From positions 1 to 63,033 of the forward strand of contig JNVV01000098.1 in NCBI GenBank assembly GCA_000733355.1: a DNA stretch of 63,033 nt, read 5' to 3'. The position numbers and the translations under genes were made by a program. Positions 56,241-63,033 of this stretch are shown in pieces; positions within the stretch are counted from its first letter, which is position 1, and every line of letters begins with the position of its first letter. Under the pieces are notes generated by a model that saw only the letters and a program-made list of their open reading frames with translations, made no database searches and was not told the DNA's origin. This DNA is from Falciphora oryzae (Eukaryota; Ascomycota; Sordariomycetes; Magnaporthales; Magnaporthaceae).

Positions 56241-57074
56241 ATGAGTACCGCACAGAATCCGACCTTCTTCCTTGCGCCGAACTGGCACTTCCCGCCCGGC
56301 GGACGCATCGCCATCGGCAACATCATCCGCGACCCGCTGCAGCCGCACCGTCCGCTGTCGAAGCTAGACGCCGCCGCCCTGGAGACCGAATCGGTCCCGG
56401 ACACGAACTGGCGCCTCTCGGTCGGGACGGCCATCAACGTCAACGCGAGCGTCTGGGCCACGTTCTTGGAGAAGATCAGACTCGGCGCCGGGGTCTCCCG
56501 CGGGCGCCTCCACAGCGGAAGCTACACCATGCGGGAGCTGGAGACGGTCTGCATGAAGAGCGACCCGACCGACGACGAGATCCGGCTGCGGTGCAACGAG
56601 GCGAGCGTGCGCGAGTTCATGCGCGCGGACAGCGTCCTCCGCCACCCCGTCTACATGGTCTCGGGCATCAAGATCGCGAGGGGCTTCGCCCTCAGGGCCC
56701 AGGTGGGGGCGCGGACGGGCGGCGCGCTCGGGCTCGGCGGCGAGGTCGCACCCGCGGCGCGGCTCGTGGCCGAGGCCCAGGCGTCCAGCGAGCGGTCCGT
56801 GTCGAACGAGTTCGAGGCCGGAGGCGACATCGTCTTCGCGTACGAGCTGCTAAAGATCAAGCCCAAGGGGTGGGGCCGGGAGGTGGAGTTCGAGGTTGAG
56901 GAGTACCGCCATCGTAGGGCCTTCCTCGGCGAGGAGGAGCGGGTCCCGGACGAGGAGGTCGAGGGCGAGATGGACGTCGTAGGCCCCGAAGATCTGGAGG
57001 ACGCGCACGTCGTTGATCTGCCGGGGGTGTGCATCGCGTATAGTGACGAAACTGATGACGAAACTGCAAAATGA
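56241..57074 (+). CDS. Fungal gasdermin-like pore-forming cell-death protein
   Basis: The 277-residue protein starts at ATG 56241 (AAAAAAATGAG context); the open frame upstream is not homologous. It has the hallmarks of fungal gasdermins (RCD-1/HET-Q1 family): FFLAPNWHFPPGG near the start, IGNIIRDPLQPHRPL (25-39), TNWRLSV (56-62), the TMRELETV region (96-103), HPVYMVSGIKIARGFAL (135-151), NEFEAGGDIVFAYELLKIKP (189-208), KGW and EEYRHRRAFLG. A strongly acidic tail of about 48 residues follows Phe228-Leu229. In this family the N-terminal part oligomerises in membranes after a protease removes a C-terminal piece of about 5 kDa. The convergent neighbour encodes a subtilisin-like protease, as expected. 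No stops or RIP signs. Family assignment is from memory of motifs. Confidence 0.85.
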   Translation: MSTAQNPTFFLAPNWHFPPGGRIAIGNIIRDPLQPHRPLSKLDAAALETESVPDTNWRLSVGTAINVNASVWATFLEKIRLGAGVSRGRLHSGSYTMRELETVCMKSDPTDDEIRLRCNEASVREFMRADSVLRHPVYMVSGIKIARGFALRAQVGARTGGALGLGGEVAPAARLVAEAQASSERSVSNEFEAGGDIVFAYELLKIKPKGWGREVEFEVEEYRHRRAFLGEEERVPDEEVEGEMDVVGPEDLEDAHVVDLPGVCIAYSDETDDETAK

Positions 57075-57317
57075 AAGGGTTTAAATGTATTCAAGTCCTA
57101 TTCTTAGGGAAGGCTAGTCATCCGGTCACTCCCTAGACGGTAGCATAAATTGTGGATGGCTCGTTGTGCTGGCCGACGAGGAGCTGGGGAGTTAGCCAGT
57201 TAGGCTACTTCGCCGACCCTACCAAACACTATGGAACATGTTATAAGCGCTTGAAACCAGAAAGGCTATCTATGCGTTGGGCTTCCTACTGCCCATGTTA
57301 AACAGTTCATCGTAGGA

Positions 57318-60090
57318 TCACTCTCTTTTGGGTAACTCTGCCAAAACCCCTTGGATGCGTTTTTTTGCAGTTTCTGTGTCCTCGAAAAAAGGAAACGGCG
57401 ATATATAACGGGGCCTGGCATTCTGATCCTGACCCCTGGTCATCATCCCGAAAACAACCAACATACCCCGTTTCGTGCGAATATCCTGCTTTTCGGTATC
57501 AGACAGTTGGCAATCAACAAAGGATATGATGGTGGCCGCAATGGCCGCCATGATGGGCGTGGCGACAGAACAGCCCGACTTGTCGAGCGACCCCACGGTC
57601 CAGCCGCAGCGGACGTCGCAAGCCAGGGTGCCGTACATCTCGTCCCTGCTATGCGACCAGGCGTTGGGGCAGAACGGCTGGTAGGGCGCACCGTCGGCGC
57701 GGGTGCCGCGGACCGAAATGACGGCTTCGGAGAAGGCGGGAAACATTTCGTTCCGGTTTTGGCCGTGGTTATTTGCGGCGGCGAAAAAGATGCGTTTGCC
57801 GTCGTTAATGGCGCTTGCGATTTCGGATTTCTCGGCATCAAAGCCGAAGGACATGGAAATGATGTCCACTTCCCGTTCCTCGACGGCGCGACGGATGGCA
57901 TCCGCAATTGCTGCCCTAGCATCCAAAAGACCGCTCTCGTCCTTCGCGATGCGTATGACGTGGAGCTCGGCGGTTTCGGGGAGCAGGCGGAGGAGGAGCG
58001 CGGCGAGAGCGGTGCCGTGACGCTCGCGGTCTTGGTCAACCGGCCCGCTCGACCCTTCAGCCATATCGAGCCAACCGCGCTTCACGCGCTTCACGTGCCC
58101 GAAGCCCGGCCCGCTGAAAAAGTCGTGATCGAGGTCGCAACCCGTGTCGAGGATCGCGACGCGGACCGGCTTGGCAGTTGCGTGGCCGCGCGACAGCTTA
58201 TCCAGCTTCTTTTTAATGGCGTCGAATGCTTCCAGCCACGAGGCGCTGTCGGTTATCTTGCGAGTGACTGTCAGTTCTTGCTCTTCCCCATCACGGGAAT
58301 CAATCACTTCTCGTCCTCGCCACTTTCTGAGGGACTGTACGCACGGATCTTTGAGCAGCAAGGAAGGAGTTAGGTGCCGAAACAGGCCGAAGGGTGATCG
58401 AGGATGACGGCGGGGAGACGGAGACAGAGGGGATGCTGAACTGGTGAGAGCGGGGAGCCGTTCTCGCCTCGGCAGGAGGCTGGGACTTCGGGGGCCTGAG
58501 GAGACTGAGTGGTTTCACCACGCCCCGGTACATGTCCGCCCAGAACAAGGCGCCGTTGTGCTCCTCGGGCGGCCCGTAGTGATCGGCGGTATAGAGGTCG
58601 AGGCATTTGGAAAAAATCTTGACACTGATAGGATCCAAAAGCAGCTCCTTGCAATCTTCCTCCTCCCGGCTTAGCGCGTTAAACAGAGTCGCGTCGTCGT
58701 CATCCGGCTCCTTGTCGGCGTCTTTGATCTCGATCTTCCGCCCGAAGAAGAGCTCATACAGAAGGACGCCGAGGTGGAGTACGCAGGATTGTGCACGCGA
58801 TTGCACCGACTCGGGCTGCAAAATGTCCCCACCCAACGTGCAGGAAGCGTACAGCTTGGCCTGCATCGGAGCTCCGCCGCCGCCGCCGCCGCCGTCGGTC
58901 CTCGTGATGAGGATGGCGTCCGAGTTCCACGGGTCCCGCAGGAGGGGGCTGCCCAGGAGACACAGGAGTGATCTTGCCACGATTTCGGCGAGTTCCACCC
59001 TCTCCGGCCTTTCCAGTTTCTTGGGTCCCCCTTCTCCCCCCGGCACCTCGGCACCTGGAAACAAAAGCTGGCGGAGGGTTTTCGTAGGAGCAATGGCGTG
59101 CTTCGACAAGCGATTGGAGTCCAGCCGTTCCCAGGATTTGTCGCGTCCTAGCTTGATGCGAAGAGGCGTCTTTATCCGATGTTTGTTTTTCAGCTCGGAG
59201 CAGATGCTGTCTTTGCGCTCCAGGTGCTGGTGCCTGTCTGCCGCGCCGAGCCATTGGACGTGATGCCACTTGATCTTATCTGCGGTGCTCCCGCCACACA
59301 AAGATATGATGGTATCAATTTCGATCTTCTCGTGGAAACCCGTCAGATGAACCATGGCCAGATGGGGAGGATGGCACGGTCCATTTGACGAGGCAACTAG
59401 CTCCGTGAGGGCTTGAGCGCTGTCTCGAATTCTGCGGAAGCGGCGCAGCTCACCAGCCTCGTCCGGCGCAAAGTCACTGGAAGCGTTCTGGGGCTGCGAG
59501 GGACTCTGGAAAATCTCCGTCATCGGCTGCTCCAAATCGATTGACGGGGAGTCGAAAACGCTCCTCATCGCGTCATTGAAGCGGCGAAACTCTTCTGCTG
59601 CCCTGCTGTATGAGGCTGCTCTGCTGTATGAGGCTGCCTCGCTGTATGAGGCCGCCTCGCTGTATGAGGCTGCCTCGTACCGGATCCAGCGCGATGGCTC
59701 CAAAGAGTCTCTCAATTTCTCCAGTTTGGGCCGGCTTCCTGTCGCGGTAGCGGCGGCGGCGGCGGGGGGATTCGGGATCGACTCATCGATCAGGGTCTCG
59801 AGAAAAGCGAGGATCTGCCGTAGCGCGACTGTCGCCTCGTCCAAGGCGTCCTTGTCGGGGAGGTCGCACTCGGCGCTCTCGGTCGTGAAGCTGCGCGACA
59901 GCTGCTGGGTTTGGAATCTTAGCAGCACCACGGAATTGGCCAAACGAACCTCCGGCCGACTCGTCTTTAGGGTAGGGCCCTCCTGGGAGGTAGGAGGGGT
60001 GTTGGTGATTTGAGGAGGCGGCGGCAGTGAGTCGATGAAAGCGGAGCGGACAGCCAAAAACAGCTGCGCATCTTCATCTGCTAGTCGCAT
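57318..60090 (-). CDS. DUF7580-like N-domain plus subtilisin-like (S8) protease, HET-Q2-like
   Basis: Likely activator of the gasdermin-like neighbour. The start is the Met at 60090 (MRLADEDAQLF). Exon 1 (58384-60090, 569 codons) carries an N-terminal region with five EAASYS-like repeats (about residues 139-163). It then has a fungal DUF7580-like segment with LCLLGSPLLRDPW, KLYASCTLGG, LHLGVLLYELFFGRKIE and ADMYRGVVKPLSLL. Exon 2 (57318-58334, 338 residues) is an S8 domain with Asp632 in VAILDTG, His675 in ERHGTAL and Ser825 in GCSVATP, plus AAANNHG for the oxyanion Asn. The frames overlap by one base shift; a 49-nt GT...CAG intron (58335-58383) joins them in phase, giving 907 residues. The donor GTTTCG is weak, so a frameshift is the alternative. 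The two genes are convergent. Confidence 0.85.
58335..58383 (-). other. Proposed 49-nt intron of the protease gene
   Basis: GTTTCG at the 5' end, TACAG at the 3' end, CTAAC near the donor. Its removal puts the N-terminal frame and the protease frame in register. The branch site is unusually close to the donor. Confidence 0.5.
59603..59678 (-). repeat. 18-bp coding tandem repeat
   Basis: Four to five units containing TGTATGAGGC encode EAASYS/RAASYS hexapeptides in the protease N-terminal region. Confidence 0.9.
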
Positions 60091-61020
60091 GGTACGAAGA
60101 CGGGATGTTGTGTACGAGGTAGTCGTTGTTCTGAGGTGGGTGGGAAGGCATGTGCTGATCGACCGGACTGGCGGCCTGTGAGTCGAACACTTTGTCGAGT
60201 GGCAAACCCGACGATTACGACGGTGAGGCAGCGGCGGTTGGTGGTGATCGTCACGGTTCGACCTGGACCGAAAGGACGAAGAGAACAAACAAGTCGGCAC
60301 TTGTTCCCGTCCGGAGGGCTAAATGGCTCTAGCGTTGGCTACAGCGCTGTGCCATAACAATGATTGGGGGGACGTCGGCATTTGGCGACAGCGTCAAGTT
60401 ATTACCCATCAGCGCGCCCGCCAGGTACTGCCGATCAGGCCCTTATGCAGCAGTGATTGATGGATGGCGCTACGGCTGGCGTGCCCAGGCAACGCTGCTT
60501 GGCCAGTAGATCTTTGACACGTCATGGTCGTGGTGGTTCAGCTCTCGTCGGATTGGCGGCCACTTCCTCTGGCCCATGACCCCGCCTTTGACGGGATGGA
60601 TGGACTCAACAGTTCCACGATGGAGCGGTTGACCAAGGACAGGTACGAACCGCCTTTATCCATACCGGCTGGAATCCGAACGGTGTCCGTTGATGATTGC
60701 GGGGTTTGGGGAAGGTTCGTGTTTGGGTGCGCTAGTATTCAGGTTATGGCTCAAGGGTAAAAAGTGGCGTTCCATCACCGAACTGTCTGCATCATGTAGT
60801 GCTGTGTGCTTTCCTAGATGCTCTGTTAAGTGCTTTCGTTGGAACTTTCCAAGGTGCTCTGCTTTTTCAAGTGCTTTCCTGGGTGCGCTGTGTGCTCAAG
60901 TATTGTCCTAGCTACCTACCCAGTTGGTGCACTCTACCCTTAAGATACCCCACCTCCGCTCATCGTGCTTGATCTTCGTCACCATCAATTCACCCACCAG
61001 GCTCATCCTTCACCGTCGCC
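60091..61020. other. Shared divergent promoter region
   Basis: 930 bp between the divergent starts at 60090 and 61021. It holds GTGCTTTCC/GTGCTCTG word repeats at about 60800-60905. No ORF with recognisable homology. Confidence 0.45.
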
Positions 61021-63033
61021 ATGGACCCTTCAAACGCGCCCGGCCCGACCCAGGGCTCAAGTCGACCAATCTACGACGCCGCAGAGCTGTGCTTCCAACT
61101 ATTTGAACAACTCCTGAAGAAAGCGACCACCACGGACAAGGAAAGACTCGCAGCCGAGGACCTGCATGGACGCTTTCGGCAGTGGGCTGCTTACCTCGGC
61201 GCCTTTGCAGTACCCAAGGCTTCCTTGGACGCAAGACTGGCCTTCCACGACGATATCAGGGACATGGTTCTCGAGCTGCTCTCCATGGTCCAGTCGAACC
61301 TGCGCTGGGGTGAGCCGTCCTCGTCGCCGTGGTTATGACCGGAGTTGGGTCACTGACCGATCACGCAGCATGGGACAACCATGATGAAGCAGCAGATTGC
61401 GCAGAGGATGCTCCCGGCCTCGCTGCCGTCCAGACCGCAATCAACTGCCTCCTCGTCCAGGCCGTGGCGATACGACGCTCCGCTCGCCGAATTAGCAGTT
61501 TGGGCCTGGGCACGTCCGATGCGCAGGCCGAGGAGGCTTGCGTCTTGCTCATGCGACATCGCTACCCCAAGGCGCCCAGGAGCCTGTGCATTCAATTGGG
61601 CGCTTCGATCTGCAGACGCGGAACGTCTCTGCGATACCTGCAGCACCACAATAAGAAACTCGCATATCGGGGAGGTAGGCACGACGATGCGGTTCCCAGC
61701 GCCGAGGGGGGTCTGCCGCCCCCCAACACTGCGGACCCAGAGCCGCTGCCAGGCCCCGATCCGCGGGCCGGCGCCCAGGGGGCTGCCTCGTCTCCGGAAA
61801 CACTACCTTCCCAGGTGCATCCCTCCGCCATCCGCCGCTTCAACCAGCCTAAGAGCAAGCCGACCTCATCCATCATCAGCAGAGGCACCGCCGCCCGAAT
61901 GGACGGCTTCTGCTACCCCCCACTGCCAAAACCACAACAGGCTGGCAGGACGCCTTACTCGTGCACCATTTGCGGCGACCCTTTCAAATCGTCCACCTTG
62001 ACTGAGAAGGAGTGGAGGTATGTCGAGCGCCAAGGGTCCCATCAAGTCATCTCGCATCTCATCACCTCTCATCTCCCGTCAAACCATCAACACGAGCCAG
62101 TCTGACCAACCCGGCCTACAGAACGCATGTCAACCAAGACCTCGAGCCATACGTCTGCGTCTCCGAGTCCTGCAGCGATCCCATCCAGTACTTCATCCGC
62201 AAGCAGGACTGGATGAATCACATGATCCAGCGGCACACGCATAACTGGGCGGAGAAGGTCCACACGGCGAGGTGGTACTGCGACGTCTGCCCCGAAGAGC
62301 CCCAGCCGCTCGAAGAGTTCGAAGAGCTGGCGTCGTTTGCCGAGCACCTGAGGACAAAGCACGGCGACAAGCTCTCCAAGTCACAGCAGCTGGGCCGAGC
62401 AAGACGCAACCGAAGAACCGCCACCCGGGACCCCTTCGTGTGTCCCCTCTGCGACTGCGTGCCCGCCGGCGATATCCAGGCCCGCATCAAGGAGAAGCCG
62501 TACTCTCTGCTCGCGGAGCACATCGCGAGACACCTCGAGTCCCTGGCGTTCCTGTCCCTGTCGCACCTGGAAGACGAGGATGACGGAGGCCGGCACAGCG
62601 AGTCCTTGCCCTCAGCAAGCAAGAAGAGAGACCAAGACGGACCAGCCACGACCTCGACTCGTGAGGATGCGGATGACGCGTTCGAGGACATTCCCCCGAC
62701 GGAGATCAGGGGAAATAAAAGGAAAGTGGATAACCAGGACTTCGAGGAGCCCGAGGAAATGGAAAACCCAGTCGTCTGGCCGCGTGAATTGACTCGACAA
62801 TTCTCCGGCTCTGATTTGACGCTAGAGAGATTCGCTGCTGCACTTGCCGGAGCCTACCGGGCTAGCGGCCAAGTTGAAGACGGGCACGAGGCCGTCGTTA
62901 AGCTGCTGCTCGAAAAAGGGGCCGACGTCGATTCGAAAGATCCGAACAGGCAAACGCCGCTGTTAATGGCTGCGGAGAACGGGTACGAGGCCGCTGTTAA
63001 GCTGCTGCTCGAAAAAGGGGCCGACGTCGATTC
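61021..63033 (+). CDS. C2H2 zinc-finger and ankyrin-repeat protein, truncated by the window edge
   Basis: Exon 1 is 61021-61309. Intron 1 is 61310-61368 (GTGAGC...CTGAC...CAG, 59 nt). Exon 2 is 61369-62017. Intron 2 is 62018-62121 (GTATGT...CTGAC...CTACAG, 104 nt). Exon 3 runs from 62122 to the edge, and all phases agree. The N-terminus (CFQLFEQLL...GRFRQWAAYLGAFA...SLDARL) is the helical domain common in fungal ankyrin and NLR-like proteins. Zinc-finger-like pairs follow: YSCTICGDPF, YVCVSESC with HMIQRH, WYCDVCPEE with HLRTKH, and FVCPLCDC with HIARH. An acidic, Lys/Arg-rich linker leads into ankyrin repeats of the VKLLLEKGADVDSKD type. It is probably a nuclear or cytoplasmic regulator or immune-like receptor; the function is not established. 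Confidence 0.82.
62888..63033 (+). repeat. Nearly identical 99-bp ankyrin units at the right edge
   Basis: The second unit begins at 62987, exactly 99 bases after the first. 45 of its 47 visible bases match, so the array is homogenised at the DNA level. It continues beyond the window. Confidence 0.9.

Noticed and set aside
57351..58373. 340-codon plus-strand frame opposite the protease
   Set aside because: Antisense shadow. The minus strand carries the S8 catalytic motifs in order.
61350..61888. Minus-strand and alternative plus-strand frames within the zinc-finger gene
   Set aside because: The spliced plus-strand model has consistent phases, branch sites and zinc-finger motifs. The others have no recognisable domain.
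1..63033. CRISPR arrays or prokaryotic operon signals
   Set aside because: The sequence is eukaryotic. The only regular repeats are minisatellites, LTRs and MITE arms.

Overview
The window looks like a chromosome segment of a filamentous ascomycete (Pezizomycotina). The evidence is short GT...AG introns with CTAAC/CTGAC branch sites, HET and ankyrin genes, Fot1/pogo, Tad-like LINE, copia and chromodomain gypsy elements, and pervasive C-to-T/G-to-A decay with TGG-to-TAG stops that matches repeat-induced point mutation (RIP). I cannot name the species. No rRNA, tRNA or CRISPR array was seen.

Layout. (1) 1-12.9 kb: one decayed copia element on the minus strand, split by a 5'-truncated LINE (287-5162), an intact Fot1-like DNA transposon (8848-10707) and a solo gypsy LTR (10918-11212). 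(2) 12.9-20.5 kb: a GC-balanced island with a broken conserved fungal gene (12942-15071), a HET-domain gene with a large in-frame minisatellite (16100-18700), and two diverged copies of a dispersed repeat on either side of the HET gene. (3) 20.5-52.3 kb: a nest of gypsy retroelements. Family A is 21293-27896. Family B is copy 1 (36564-43926), copy 2 (44297-51309) and a broken minus-strand copy cut into four pieces. Family C is 29118-34605. There are also solo LTRs, a palindromic MITE around an assembly gap (39178-39569), a shorter MITE relative (51911-52292), and a 146-bp LTR-like insertion. (4) 52.3-63.0 kb: an unRIPped gene region with a metzincin metalloprotease, a flotillin-like fragment, a fungal gasdermin-like gene, a convergent subtilisin-like protease gene, and a zinc-finger/ankyrin gene running off the right edge.

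The most important biology is the pair at 56241-60090. A 277-residue gasdermin-like protein lies tail to tail, 243 bp away, with a large protein whose C-terminus is a serine protease of the S8 family. This is the arrangement known for HET-Q1/HET-Q2 of Podospora, where the protease cleaves the gasdermin C-terminus and triggers cell death at heterokaryon incompatibility. With the HET-ankyrin gene and the zinc-finger/ankyrin gene with nearly identical repeats, the window reads as an allorecognition or regulated-cell-death neighbourhood embedded in RIP-inactivated transposons.

A second theme is retroelement mechanics. Gypsy families A and B both carry a candidate primer-binding site complementary to a segment of their own LTR, as in self-primed Tf1/sushi elements. 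Several LTRs have exact ends but mismatched flanks, which points to recombination between different insertions.
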